64,000 nt of DNA from Cyanobacteria bacterium FACHB-502 (GTDB taxonomy: Bacteria > Cyanobacteriota > Cyanobacteriia > Elainellales > Elainellaceae): the NCBI GenBank assembly GCA_014695325.1, contig JACJNZ010000039.1, forward strand, positions 620,001-684,000. Direction: 5' to 3'. The notes under the pieces are model-generated. The model was not told where the DNA came from. It searched no databases and worked only from the letters and a program-made list of their open reading frames with translations. This document shows positions 45,804-54,946 of this stretch, in pieces. The stretch's first letter is position 1. Each line of letters opens with the position of its first letter. The position numbers were made by a program, and so were the translations under genes.

Positions 45804-46667
45804 ATGCGGAATGAGCAAATTATCCCCTGGCTGTTTTTGGCTCCTGCCCTGCTGCTGCTCGGTATTTTTGTCCTATATCCGATCGCCTATCTGGTCTATC
45901 TCAGCTTTACGACGGGCAGCTTCACGCGGGCAGGGGTTCACTGGGTTGGAGTGCAGAACTACGCAAGGCTGATCACTGATTCTGATTTCTGGCAGATCGT
46001 CGGCAACACGGTTTACTTTACGATCGCCACTGTCATTCCCAGCCTGGTGCTTCCTTTAGGACTGGCAGTGCTGCTCAATCGCCTGATGCCTATAGGTTTG
46101 CGGGATGCGCTGCGAACGGCTTATTTCATTCCCTCGGTAACGTCGATCGCCGCAGTTGGATTGGGATTTCGCTGGCTATTTCAGACCGATGGAGCAGTGA
46201 ATCACTTTCTGGGCTGGTTTGGCATCAATGCCGTACCCTGGCTGAGCAGTCCGGTTTGGGCAATGCCCGTGCTGATTCTCCTAAGCGTTTGGAAGCAGAT
46301 TGGCTTTAATCTGGTGGTATTTCTGGCAGGGCTGCAAAACATTCCTCAGAGTCGCTACGAAGCCGCCGAGCTGGATGGCGCAAACGACTGGCAGCAGTTC
46401 TGGTATATCACCCTGCCCGGACTGCGATCGACCCTGATTTTTGCTGCCACCACCACCGTGATTTTTACGCTCCGCAGCTTCGAGCAGCCCTACATCATGA
46501 CCGGTGGCGGTCCACTTAATTCCACAAATCTGCTGGTGTTTTATTTGTACGAGCAAGCATTTGCTCAGTTTGATTTTGGCTACGCCGCCGCAATCACGAT
46601 CGGGTTACTGCTGGTGACGCTGGGGCTAGTTTATTTTCAGGTACGTGGCTCGCAGGCGAGCGAGTAA
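45804..46667 (+). CDS. Sugar ABC transporter permease (MalF/UgpA type)
   Basis: 287 residues with six predicted helices and the EAA loop EAAELDGANDWQQFWYITLP that contacts the ATPase. The N-terminus (LFLAPALLLLGIFVLYPIAYLVYLSF) and end (YEQAFAQFDFGYAAAITIGLLLVTLGLVYF) are those of carbohydrate uptake permeases of the MalF class. The usual partners (binding protein, second permease of MalG type, ATPase) are not within the window on either side, so it must work with components encoded elsewhere. The substrate is unknown; glucosylglycerol or trehalose uptake would be typical for cyanobacteria. Confidence 0.88.
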   Translation: MRNEQIIPWLFLAPALLLLGIFVLYPIAYLVYLSFTTGSFTRAGVHWVGVQNYARLITDSDFWQIVGNTVYFTIATVIPSLVLPLGLAVLLNRLMPIGLRDALRTAYFIPSVTSIAAVGLGFRWLFQTDGAVNHFLGWFGINAVPWLSSPVWAMPVLILLSVWKQIGFNLVVFLAGLQNIPQSRYEAAELDGANDWQQFWYITLPGLRSTLIFAATTTVIFTLRSFEQPYIMTGGGPLNSTNLLVFYLYEQAFAQFDFGYAAAITIGLLLVTLGLVYFQVRGSQASE

Positions 46668-46690
46668 TCACTGACTGATAAAACAAAGAC

Positions 46691-46715
46691 CCCCGACTCC
46701 TGTAAGAAATCGGGG
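46691..46715. terminator. Hairpin between permease and ilvB 3' ends
   Basis: CCCCGA (46691-46696) and TCGGGG (46710-46715) form a six-pair stem with a 13-base loop between two convergent genes. T-runs are weak on both sides, so it is a probable but not certain bidirectional terminator. Confidence 0.5.
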
Positions 46716-46821
46716 ATCAGATGTTTGAAAAGCCCTAAATTTTACCTTCTTTTGGACTTTCAAAGTTTCCCAAGATTGGGAGATTTAGGAGGCGACGCAG
46801 CACCGTAATGTGCCCTTTAGC

Positions 46822-48711
46822 CTAAATCTTTGTGCCGCACTCCGGGCAGAATTTGCTATCGGGCAGATTCTTCGTACCGCAGTTGACACAGAGCGTTGGC
46901 TCAGCTTGCTGTTCAGAGGGGGCAGGCTTGGGTAAACCTACCATCTGAGCATTGCTCTTGCCCGGAGCCACCATCGGGTAGCAGTTTTCGTCGCGCTTGA
47001 CTCGCACATCGAGCAGTACCGGCCCCGGATATGCCAGCATCGCGGCAATTCCATCCTCTAGCTCAGATCGATCGCGAATGATCATGCCTTTCACGCCAAA
47101 GGCTTCTGCCAGCTTGACGAAATCGGGCATTCCCGGCTGCATATCCGACGAAGAGTACCGCTCGCCGTAAAAGGCTTCCTGCCACTGCCGCACCATGCCC
47201 TGCCAGCCGTTGTTGATGATCACCGTTTTCACGGCAATGCCAAACTGCGCCAGTGTTCCCAGTTCCTGACAATTCATCTGGAAGCTAGCATCGCCGCTGA
47301 TGCAAATGACCTGCTCGTTGGGCAGTGCTACTTTCGCCCCCATTGCCGCCGGCATTCCAAAGCCCATCGTGCCCAAACCTGCACTCGAAATCCAGCGGCG
47401 TGGACCGTTCTTGAGAAACTGAGCCGCCCACATTTGATGCTGCCCCACGTCGGTGGTGTAGTAAGCATCAGGAGCCTGCCGCCCGACTTCAGCGATCACT
47501 TCCTGGGGCGAGATTGCCTCTGGGTAGGAAGGCACGATCAGCGGATAGTCCTGCCGCCAGCGATCGATTCGGTGTAGCCATTCCTGGGTTTGATTCGAGT
47601 TTGCCGGAGTGCCGTCTTCGCTGCCGCGCTGAAGCAGGTCAAGCAAAACCGTTCGCACATCGCCCACGATCGGCACATCAGGAATGCGGTTTTTGCCCAC
47701 CTCTGCTGGGTCAATGTCAATGTGGATCACTTTCGCCCGGGAGGCAAATTCATCGAGCTTGCCCGTAACGCGATCGTCAAACCGTGCCCCTACCGCAATC
47801 AGCAGATCACACTCTGTCACGGCAAAGTTTGCGTAGGCAGTGCCGTGCATTCCCAGCATTCCCACTGAGAGCGGGTGATGCTCGTCAAATGCGCCAATGC
47901 CCATCAGCGTTGTGGTAACTGGGATGCTGTAGCGTTCTGCCAGTTCCTTGATTTCTCCGTGGGCACCAGAGGCGATTGCCCCACCCCCGACATACAACAG
48001 CGGACGACGCGCTTCCCGAATTAGCCTTAATGCTTGATTGACTTGGCGCGGGTTGCCCTTCACCGTCGGACGATAGCCCGGCAGCCTCACATCGCTCGGA
48101 TCAATCGGAACATAGTCGAACTTCATGAGTGCCACATCTTTCGGCACATCCACCAGCACCGGACCCGGACGACCCGTACTGGCAATGTGAAAAGCTTCAG
48201 CGATAATGCGCCCCATATCTGCCGGATCGCGCACCACATAGGAATGCTTGACGATCGGCAGCGTAATTCCGTAGATATCGGTTTCCTGAAACGCATCTGT
48301 CCCGATCGCGCTCAGCGGAACCTGCCCCGTGATAACCACCAGTGGAATCGAATCCATTTGAGCAGTCGCGATCCCAGTCACTAGGTTCGTTGCTCCCGGT
48401 CCCGATGTCGCAAAACAAACGCCGACTTTGCCTGTGGCGCGGGCATAGCCATCTGCCGCGTGAGCAGCCCCCTGCTCGTGACGAACCAGAATATGCTGCA
48501 CATGTCCGGCAGTTTCTGCCCGATATAGCTCGTCATAAATTGGCAGAATCGCCCCACCGGGATAACCGAAAATGTGGCTCACGCCTTGTCGTCTGAGGCT
48601 GTCAATCAGCGCAAAGGCTCCAGTGGCTTCAATAGGCTTGGTTTGAGCGGCGGAACGGATCGTTTGAGCGATCGTGGCGGCTTGAGAGGGTACAGGGAGA
48701 ACTTTACCCAT
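46822..48711 (-). CDS. ilvB: Acetolactate synthase large subunit with C-terminal zinc ribbon
   Basis: A 629-residue ThDP enzyme making acetolactate or acetohydroxybutyrate for Val/Leu/Ile synthesis. The N-terminal block [13 protein letters not shown] and [19 protein letters not shown] include the catalytic Glu; the ThDP-Mg motif is [20 protein letters not shown] through IINN; the FAD-domain is in the middle. The usual end is extended by a short linker and CVNCGTKN...FCPECGTKI, with C608, C611, C622 and C625 forming a four-Cys zinc ribbon. The small regulatory subunit (ilvN) is not adjacent. The ribbon is unusual for this enzyme and could mediate protein contact. Confidence 0.93.
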   Translation of the reverse strand: MGKVLPVPSQAATIAQTIRSAAQTKPIEATGAFALIDSLRRQGVSHIFGYPGGAILPIYDELYRAETAGHVQHILVRHEQGAAHAADGYARATGKVGVCFATSGPGATNLVTGIATAQMDSIPLVVITGQVPLSAIGTDAFQETDIYGITLPIVKHSYVVRDPADMGRIIAEAFHIASTGRPGPVLVDVPKDVALMKFDYVPIDPSDVRLPGYRPTVKGNPRQVNQALRLIREARRPLLYVGGGAIASGAHGEIKELAERYSIPVTTTLMGIGAFDEHHPLSVGMLGMHGTAYANFAVTECDLLIAVGARFDDRVTGKLDEFASRAKVIHIDIDPAEVGKNRIPDVPIVGDVRTVLLDLLQRGSEDGTPANSNQTQEWLHRIDRWRQDYPLIVPSYPEAISPQEVIAEVGRQAPDAYYTTDVGQHQMWAAQFLKNGPRRWISSAGLGTMGFGMPAAMGAKVALPNEQVICISGDASFQMNCQELGTLAQFGIAVKTVIINNGWQGMVRQWQEAFYGERYSSSDMQPGMPDFVKLAEAFGVKGMIIRDRSELEDGIAAMLAYPGPVLLDVRVKRDENCYPMVAPGKSNAQMVGLPKPAPSEQQAEPTLCVNCGTKNLPDSKFCPECGTKI

Positions 48712-49044
48712 AAAGATGAATTCTGTATCTGCTGTTGCAATTAGGAATAATTAATTTAGTCTAATTCCGAAAGGGGATTCCTGTCGAGGCTCCAGCAGCA
48801 GAATAAATTTATGCTAGATTGGCGCAATTGCAGGAATTGTCAAGCCTACAGGCCTCTGCCGCAGATCGGTCGCTGGGTAATCGGTCAGGATTTGATAACG
48901 CAAGCAAGGACATGGCTCTAGACTGGATAAGAAGATTTACTCCTTGATAAATCCATTCAATCGCTAGAGTCGATACACTGGCAGAGAGTGACTCTTTGGA
49001 GCGTGAGGGTCACCGTCCGAGCGTAACTTTATCAGAGCGTCCCT
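48712..49044. other. Spacer upstream of ilvB
   Basis: About 330 bases between the divergent ilvB and J-domain genes. AT-rich near the ilvB start (TAATTAATTTAGTCTAATTC, about 48750), which is the likely promoter region. No gene or strong hairpin was seen up to the direct repeat at 49045. Confidence 0.4.
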
Positions 49045-49092
49045 TTGTCGAAGACAAAACAGCGCAGCTTGTCGAAGACAAAACAGCGCAGC
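49045..49092. repeat. Perfect 24-bp tandem duplication, each unit with a hairpin
   Basis: Two identical 24-bp units (49045-49068 and 49069-49092). Each contains TTGTC-GAA-GACAA, a five-pair stem with a three-base loop, followed by AACAGCGCAGC. The pair lies 20 bases before the J-domain gene start, so both hairpins would be in its leader. It could be a recent duplication or a binding site pair. Confidence 0.75.
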
Positions 49093-49111
49093 CGCTAAAC
49101 CAGTAAGAGTG

Positions 49112-50092
49112 ATGTTGAAAGGAATGGGTGACCTGGATCGCTACTATAGAGTTCTTGAATTGGAGCCTGGCGCGTCTCTAGAAGAGGTGAACCAGGCTTA
49201 TCGAGATCTGGTCTTCATTTGGCATCCCGATCGCATTCCCAAAGACAATCCTCGACTCCAGGAAAAGGCACAGGAGAAAATTAAAGAAATTAACCAGGCG
49301 CGGGATTTGCTGCGTTCCCAACGGCAGAATGAGCGACAGAACGACAAAGCCCAGCCCAAGTCCTCGCCTGCTCGCCCCCCTTCTCCGCCCAAGCCTTCTG
49401 CCCAGTCGGCTCCACCTCGCTACTATTACTACCAGCCGCCGCCCCGTCCTCATGCCAATCCGGCAGCAAGCAATAGTTCAAGTTCAGCCCGATCGGATTC
49501 TCAGTCACACCGATCGAATCCACAGTCGCATCAGCCGCCGCAATCCCATCAGCCGCCACAGTCGCATCAGTCGCCGCATCAGCAATCTCATCAGCAAACC
49601 TATCGTCCGAGCGGCTATCCGCCTAATCCGCAGTCCTATCGCTCCTATCAGCCGTCTCGTCCTGCGACACCGCCCCCACCCTCATCAAGCTATCAGTCAC
49701 CGCCTCGATCGCAGCCGCGTTCCCAGTCTCCGGACCTGAGCGGAACCGATTTGAGCGGGGCAGATCTGAAAGAAAAGGATCTGGCTGGGCGCAATTTGAG
49801 CCGGGCAAATCTCAGCGGCGCAAATCTCAGCGATGCGTTTCTGCACCGGATTAACCTGTCAGGCGCAAACCTCAGCGGCGCAAATTTGTTTCGGGCAAAC
49901 CTGCTAGAGGCAGACTTGACTAACGCCAACCTGGAAGGCGCGAACTTGATCGGGGCAGACCTCAGCGGGGCAGACTTGAGCGGGGCAAATTTGCGAGGAG
50001 CTAAAATCGCCGTCTCCGATCGCCTGATGGTAAAGCTCACCGGAACCCGGCTTCAGGGCGCAACAATGCCAGATGGCACGGTTCGTTCCTGA
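49112..50092 (+). CDS. J-domain protein with pentapeptide repeats
   Basis: 326 residues from the ATG at 49112 (a GTG lies just before). Residues 4-68 form a DnaJ J-domain with the HPD triad in IWHPDRIPKDN, expected to stimulate a DnaK ATPase. Residues about 72-205 are a low-complexity Ser/Pro/Gln/Tyr linker with QSHQPP repeats. Residues 208-325 are pentapeptide repeats of the A(D/N)LSG type, forming a right-handed beta-helix. The combination suggests a chaperone adaptor that presents a beta-helical platform (inference). Repetitive codons in the linker point to slippage. There is no zinc finger or DnaJ C-terminal domain. Confidence 0.88.
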   Translation: MLKGMGDLDRYYRVLELEPGASLEEVNQAYRDLVFIWHPDRIPKDNPRLQEKAQEKIKEINQARDLLRSQRQNERQNDKAQPKSSPARPPSPPKPSAQSAPPRYYYYQPPPRPHANPAASNSSSSARSDSQSHRSNPQSHQPPQSHQPPQSHQSPHQQSHQQTYRPSGYPPNPQSYRSYQPSRPATPPPPSSSYQSPPRSQPRSQSPDLSGTDLSGADLKEKDLAGRNLSRANLSGANLSDAFLHRINLSGANLSGANLFRANLLEADLTNANLEGANLIGADLSGADLSGANLRGAKIAVSDRLMVKLTGTRLQGATMPDGTVRS

Positions 50093-50726
50093 TACTGCAA
50101 AATTTAGAAACCCGGATTATTTAAGAGACACCCTTATTCAAGAGCGCATTTATTTATTTAAGAGGCGCACTTAACAAGAGATGCACAAGAGACGCAAGAA
50201 CATTTGCGTCAGCAGTCCTGGCTCTACACGGCCGTTAGGTCACTGAGGCTGATTGGCTTTAGGGGGCTTTGAAGCCAGGATGAAAGGCAGTTTCTCCGAA
50301 GTCCGCAGGCAATTGCAGCCGTTCTTTAGCTTTGGTTCTCTGGTTCGGAGTGTTTGCTTGCCTGACTCTAAATCTTTGCGAAGCTGCAATATTTAGTAAT
50401 GCGTTTGCAGGAACTTTATGGTAATTTAACTATATTTGAAACTTGTCTCATCAAAAGTTTACGGTCCAGGTTTTAGGTCGGTGGTTTGCATTCACCGCGA
50501 GGTAAGCCAAGAGTTTGGGGTAAAGCCCTAGCGAGCAGAACTACTCCCGCTACTCTGGAAGCTATCCCTTGTCTGATTGCACCAGCGACTTATTGACAGG
50601 TGTGAGCGATCGGTGAATGGCAGGGCAGGGTGCATGAATGGATTTTATTAGGGTGTAATCGCCAATCGCGAAAGCGGCAGTATTTGGCGGCATTTTCTGT
50701 CAACTCTTGTCCCTTTTGAATCAGGG
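50093..50726. other. Long spacer with possible structured RNA
   Basis: 634 bases with no credible ORF. In 50441-50601 ACTTGTC pairs with GACAGGT, CCAAGAGT (50507-50514) pairs with ACTCTGG (50552-50558) apart from a bulge, and GGTG/CACC (50480-50496) forms a hairpin. The overall size, about 160 nt with closing ends, suits a small RNA. The evidence is weak, as no family motif was seen. Confidence 0.25.
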
Positions 50727-51122
50727 ATGGACATTGTGGAGCGTGACAAGATTTCCATGGGTCAACCTACCTCAAATCTGCTGTTCAGCACCATTCCGCC
50801 TGAACGGATTGGAATCAGTGGCGAGTACGACTACCACGGTTTAGCAAAGCGAGTCACCGCTACCCTGAAGCAACACTTTGAATTGGACGAAATTCAGGGG
50901 CTTCGGGTCACGCAGCGGGGCGCAGTTGTCGTCATTCTGGGCGCGATCGTCAATCAGTGGCTTCTCATCCGCCTGGTTCGGGTAGCAATGGGTGTGAGCG
51001 GAGCAGCGGACGTGGAAGTTAATGGCGTCAGCGTTGGGTATAGCCTGCGGTATTACCTGGAGGTCAAACCTTCACGCGCCGGATTGGGAAAGCTCGTTGG
51101 CGCGATGAACCATTCCCTTTAG
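50727..51122 (+). CDS. BON-like domain protein
   Basis: 131 residues. The central part LAKRVTATLKQHFELDEIQG then LRVTQRGAVVVILGAIVNQW, LLIRLVRVAMGVSGAADVEV and NGVSVG has the helix-strand-strand-helix-strand pattern of BON domains, in which a helix precedes a GAVVVxG strand. BON domains bind phospholipids or proteins. There is no signal peptide or lipobox, so this copy is probably cytoplasmic. A second start MGQPTSN (50757) is possible. Function unknown. Confidence 0.6.
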   Translation: MDIVERDKISMGQPTSNLLFSTIPPERIGISGEYDYHGLAKRVTATLKQHFELDEIQGLRVTQRGAVVVILGAIVNQWLLIRLVRVAMGVSGAADVEVNGVSVGYSLRYYLEVKPSRAGLGKLVGAMNHSL

Positions 51123-51144
51123 CCTTTGTAGCCTTTTAAGCAAA

Positions 51145-51642
51145 TCAGGAATTAGCAATCAGGAACTCCAGCCCGTAGGCGGCTTTAAGGTCGCAGGTAT
51201 CGTGATCCACAAGGTTGGTGTCGCTGAGTTCCAGATTGTAAAAATCAATCCACTCTGGGTCGAAATAGGGGCCGGCGTGCCAGGTTCCCACGTTCAGCTT
51301 GATAAAGCAGTTTCCCGGAATGTGAAAGGCAGCGATCGCTTCCGGCAAGGGGCAGGTGGCTGAACCTGGTGACGCGACCGCAATCAGCCAGGGTTTACCT
51401 TCGAGCGAGCCAAGGCATTGGGTACATTGTTGGTGGCGGGTAATGCGAGAAAACTTTCGTCCCCGCTGCTGTAGCCGCATAATGTAAAACCGAGGAATTC
51501 CCCGATCGAGCTGAAGCTGAGCATCTGCTGCGTCGTACGCGTTTCCGTCCTGGCTGGCAAAAATTACCTGACCATAGGGTCGAAATGCTTCGGCAGTAAT
51601 AGGTTGAGCAATCAGAGATTCCAGGGAAACCGATGAAGACAT
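51145..51642 (-). CDS. allA: Ureidoglycolate lyase
   Basis: A 165-residue cupin-like AllA. It splits ureidoglycolate to glyoxylate and urea in purine (allantoin) breakdown. Family marks are AQPITAEAFRPYGQVIFA, FYIMRLQQRGRKFSRITRHQQCTQCLGSLEG, FHIPGNCFIKLNVGTWHAGPYFD and YNLELSDTNLVDHDTCDL, with the conserved His of TWHAGP. PuuE allantoinase lies 8 kb to the right; allantoate amidohydrolase is not in the window. Start MSSSVSLESL at 51642 is chosen as the only ATG before the family core. Confidence 0.87.
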   Translation of the reverse strand: MSSSVSLESLIAQPITAEAFRPYGQVIFASQDGNAYDAADAQLQLDRGIPRFYIMRLQQRGRKFSRITRHQQCTQCLGSLEGKPWLIAVASPGSATCPLPEAIAAFHIPGNCFIKLNVGTWHAGPYFDPEWIDFYNLELSDTNLVDHDTCDLKAAYGLEFLIANS

Positions 51643-51800
51643 GGCTCAGGCACTGCTTTAACAGGCTACGACAGCATAATTTTCACAGTACGCCAATCTC
51701 AGCAAAATTTCAAAGCTCGATCGCTTTGCAGTTTCCCCAGGGGCAAGCGACCTGGAAATCGTCCTATAAATTGTCCTGTAAAGAAAAGTGGTTCGCACCC

Positions 51801-52703
51801 CTACCGACTCCGATTCTGCCAGTCCCTCGCCACTTGGTCGATGCCATAAAACCGCTGCCAGAAGCGATCGACCTGCTTCGTAGACAGCACCTTAGTCATC
51901 AGGTTCACCAGAAAGTGACCGCCCGTAGCGGCAATGTAGCGGGGCTGGGGCTGGCGATCGGTCAGCGCACGAATAATTACTTCGGCAACCTGTTCGGAAG
52001 TCCAGGCACGACGATCGACCTGCTGATCGAGCTGTTCGAGTTTCTGAAAAGCCGCACGGTAGGGGGTGTCGAGCGGGTTAGCGATCGTTTCCAGCACGCC
52101 CTGATTAATCACGCCAAAAAACTCAGTGCGAACGGGTCCAGGCTCAACTACGCTGACCTGAATATTAAACGGCTCCAGTTCCATTCGCAGCGCGTCGCTC
52201 AATGCCTCCAGAGCAAATTTTGATGCGCTATAGAGCCCACCAAAGGGAAAGGTAATGCGTCCGCCAAGGGAGCTGATATTCACAATTCTGCCGCCGCCCT
52301 GCTCGCGCATCGTGGGAATCAGCGTTCGGGTCAGTGCCAGAGGACCGAGAACATTGACCTCAAACTGTCGCTTGGCTGCTGCTGCCGGAATTAGCTCGCT
52401 CGGTCCCATTTGTCCATATCCGGCATTGTTGACCAGCGCATCCACTCGTCCATAGTGAGCCAGTACCGTTTCGGCTAATGCAGTGACTTGCTCGGTTACC
52501 TGAATGTCGGTTGGAACGGTTAGCACTTCTGCGCCTGCAGCTCGACCACGATCGGCAACTTCCTCCAGCTTGTCTTTACTGCGAGCTGCGATCGCCAGAC
52601 GAATTCCCGGATGTCTCTCTGCCAGGACGATCGCCAGAGCTGCACCAATGCCAGCCGACGCACCAGTAATCAGGACAACTTGTTGGGCGAGAGGAGAAGT
52701 CAT
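51801..52703 (-). CDS. Short-chain dehydrogenase/reductase
   Basis: A 300-residue classical SDR. The NAD(P) motif is TGASAGIGAALA with R41 after the second strand (AIAARSK), which favours NADPH. NNAGYG and the catalytic set S144/S145, Y158 and K162 (YSASK) are intact. Sequence features after the core (VSVVEPGPVRTEFF) match the class. Length is longer than the 250-residue minimum because of a C-terminal extension. Substrate unknown. The gene stands alone. Confidence 0.9.
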   Translation of the reverse strand: MTSPLAQQVVLITGASAGIGAALAIVLAERHPGIRLAIAARSKDKLEEVADRGRAAGAEVLTVPTDIQVTEQVTALAETVLAHYGRVDALVNNAGYGQMGPSELIPAAAAKRQFEVNVLGPLALTRTLIPTMREQGGGRIVNISSLGGRITFPFGGLYSASKFALEALSDALRMELEPFNIQVSVVEPGPVRTEFFGVINQGVLETIANPLDTPYRAAFQKLEQLDQQVDRRAWTSEQVAEVIIRALTDRQPQPRYIAATGGHFLVNLMTKVLSTKQVDRFWQRFYGIDQVARDWQNRSR

Positions 52704-52895
52704 GGTAGGGATGATAAATAAAGAAATAAAAGGCAGAAATCAAAAATGAAACAAAAGGAATCAAAAATGAGATTAATTGACTATAGCCGCTGAAGCTTTA
52801 AAAACCGTCTTTCAACTGATATAAGCCCATCGTCATAAGCAAAATAACGATTCGCAAAATCACAATCAGCAAAACAACCAGGAAGAAACGATCGC

Positions 52896-53546
52896 GTGAG
52901 CAGTCCCTTTATTTACTTGCATGGTTTTGCATCCAGTCCCCGATCGGCAAAGGCTCAGGATTTGCGCGATCGATTTCAGGCATTTGGCATTGCGCTGATC
53001 ACACCTGACCTGAATCAGCCTGACTTTGCCCAGCTTACCCTGAGCCGCCAGCTTGAGCAGGTTGCCGCCCTTTTGCCGATCGATCAGCCCGTCACAATCA
53101 TTGGTTCCAGCTTTGGTGGACTTACGGCTGTCTGGCTTGCCGAGCGACATCCGCAGATTGAGCGGTTAATTTTGCTGGCTCCAGCGTTTCAGTTTTTGGC
53201 GCAGTGGCTTCCCCAACTAGGCGAGTCTACCGTGCAGCAGTGGCAGGCGCAGAATTTCCTCGGGGTCTACCACCATGCCGAACAAAAAATGCTGCCCCTA
53301 ACGTATTCGTTTGTTGCCGATCTCAAACAGTATGACGATGCTCAGCTTCAGCGATCGGTTCCCACTCTGCTCCTGCACGGAACCCAGGACGACGTGATTT
53401 CGATTCAGGCAAGCCGAGACTATGCCAAAAGGCGATCGAAAGTGCGGCTGATCGAACTGGACAGCGACCATGGCCTGGGCAATGTGACCGACGAGATCTG
53501 GAAGGCAATCTGTGGATTTTGCCAGTTGCCCTCAGCGAGTGTTTGA
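52896..53546 (+). CDS. YqiA/YcfP-like alpha/beta hydrolase
   Basis: 216 residues from a GTG with GGAAG upstream. The family start FIYLHGFASSPRSAKAQDL gives an oxyanion HGF, the nucleophile is S72 in GSSFGG, and the acid and base are in TLLLHGTQDDVISIQ and SDHGLGN. YqiA homologues are esterases of uncertain physiological substrate. The gene is convergent with the TPR gene and 24 bases from its 3' end. Confidence 0.87.
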   Translation: MSSPFIYLHGFASSPRSAKAQDLRDRFQAFGIALITPDLNQPDFAQLTLSRQLEQVAALLPIDQPVTIIGSSFGGLTAVWLAERHPQIERLILLAPAFQFLAQWLPQLGESTVQQWQAQNFLGVYHHAEQKMLPLTYSFVADLKQYDDAQLQRSVPTLLLHGTQDDVISIQASRDYAKRRSKVRLIELDSDHGLGNVTDEIWKAICGFCQLPSASV

Positions 53547-53569
53547 GCCGTCACGGGTTTGAACCGTCG

Positions 53570-54610
53570 CTAAGGAGCTAGAAGGGTAGCGTTAGGATAG
53601 CGGTTTGCTTTTTCATAATCCCCGATCGCCTGACAGGCGGCTTTCAAGCTGAGAATGGCCTGCTGCTGCTGGCGGCTATTTTTCAGCACTCCTAAAACGG
53701 TGATGCGCTGCTCATAAAACTCGATCGCGAGGCGATGATGTCCCAGGCTGTCATGAATAATGGCAAGACTATCAAGGGTTTGCTCTTCGAGATCTAAATC
53801 GCTCAGGCTGCGGGCGATCGCAAGCCGCTGATGATGATAAGCAATCGCTTTGAGAGCATCGCCCATGCGGTAGCAGGCACTGGCAAGATTGCGAAGAATT
53901 TGCGCTTCGGTATGGCGATTGGGAAGCTGGCGGGCGATCGTGAGTAAATGCTCGTAGCAAATGACGGTTTCCACAAAGTTGCCAACGGCATGGTGGGCAT
54001 TGCCCATGTTGCGGAGTACCTGTCCTTCGACCTGCAAATCCTGAAGCTCGCGGGCGATCGCTAAGCCCTGCTCGTAGGAGTCGATGGCGCGAGCATAGTC
54101 CCCCGCCGCTTTGTATGCCATACCGAGATTGTTCAGGGCTGCCATTTCGCCGCGCCGATCGCCGATTTCTTTCGCGACATCCAGGCTTTGATGCTTGTAG
54201 AAAATCGCTCTGCTATAGTCTTCCAGGTGGCGGTAAGCGTTTCCGAGGCTTGCAAGTGCTTGCCGCTCCGTCGGGCGGTCTTCGATCTGGCGAGCAATGG
54301 CTAAGCTCTGGTGGGAACAGGCGATCGCCTCTGGATAGTTGCTGAGTCCGTAATAGGTCAAGCCCATGCCTCCCAATACGCGCCCTTCTCCCTGGAGATC
54401 TTGAAGAGCACGATACATCCCCAGAGCTTGCTGGAAGGTTTTGAGGGCTGGCTGAAACTCGCGAAGCTGGTATTGCTCGATGCCTTTTTCAAGCAGGCAG
54501 TCGGCTCCGGTTTTACACGAGTCAAGCGATTGGGCAAATGTTGACTGAACGTTTAAAACCCGTTCGGATAAGGGAACGTAAGTCCCGTGCTGCTCATCAA
54601 ATGGTTTCAT
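53570..54610 (-). CDS. Tandem TPR protein (LGN/rapsyn-like)
   Basis: 346 residues, nearly all TPR. About seven 40-residue units follow the pattern YxxxLxIAxxxxDRxxEAxxLxxLGNAYxxLGDYxxAI, for example YSRAIFYKHQSLDVAKEIGD, RRGEMAALNNLGMAYKAAGD and YARAIDSYEQGLAIARELQD. Units of 40 rather than 34 residues are of the TPR_12/LGN type that bind extended peptides. No catalytic domain. An N-terminal lead (LLEKGIEQYQLREFQPAL) starts the array. A scaffold role is likely. Confidence 0.85.
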   Translation of the reverse strand: MKPFDEQHGTYVPLSERVLNVQSTFAQSLDSCKTGADCLLEKGIEQYQLREFQPALKTFQQALGMYRALQDLQGEGRVLGGMGLTYYGLSNYPEAIACSHQSLAIARQIEDRPTERQALASLGNAYRHLEDYSRAIFYKHQSLDVAKEIGDRRGEMAALNNLGMAYKAAGDYARAIDSYEQGLAIARELQDLQVEGQVLRNMGNAHHAVGNFVETVICYEHLLTIARQLPNRHTEAQILRNLASACYRMGDALKAIAYHHQRLAIARSLSDLDLEEQTLDSLAIIHDSLGHHRLAIEFYEQRITVLGVLKNSRQQQQAILSLKAACQAIGDYEKANRYPNATLLAP

Positions 54611-54946
54611 TGAAATTGCCCTTCACGCTCAAGAGATAGCAGATTCACTGCCGAAATAAACAACCTGTCGCTCGTAGATGCAGCAAAGACTAAAACAGAG
54701 CCAGGGAACAGAAGATTGTCCGCAAGAGGGTTTAGCAGAGATCCTGTCAGCAGAACGGCTTGAAAGGATGATCTTGCACAACTCACAACTATCTTTGATC
54801 TAAATAAGAAGACCTCAAAAAACCCACGGTGGATGTTCTGAATTTCCCGTCCTCTTTCATGAAGCGGAGGAATTGGGCTAAGCATAAATACGGATGAAAG
54901 CGATCGACTCGGCTGAAATGCTAGGCTGAAAGGAACTAATGCCCCA
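54611..54946. other. Spacer between divergent TPR and radical SAM genes
   Basis: 336 bases with no gene I can support. A 92-codon frame on the minus strand (54607-54885) lacks a ribosome site and family resemblance and overlaps the TPR start. Promoters for both genes presumably lie here. Confidence 0.4.

Noticed and set aside
54607-54885. 92-codon minus-strand ORF upstream of the TPR gene
   Set aside because: It overlaps the true TPR start and has random-looking composition.
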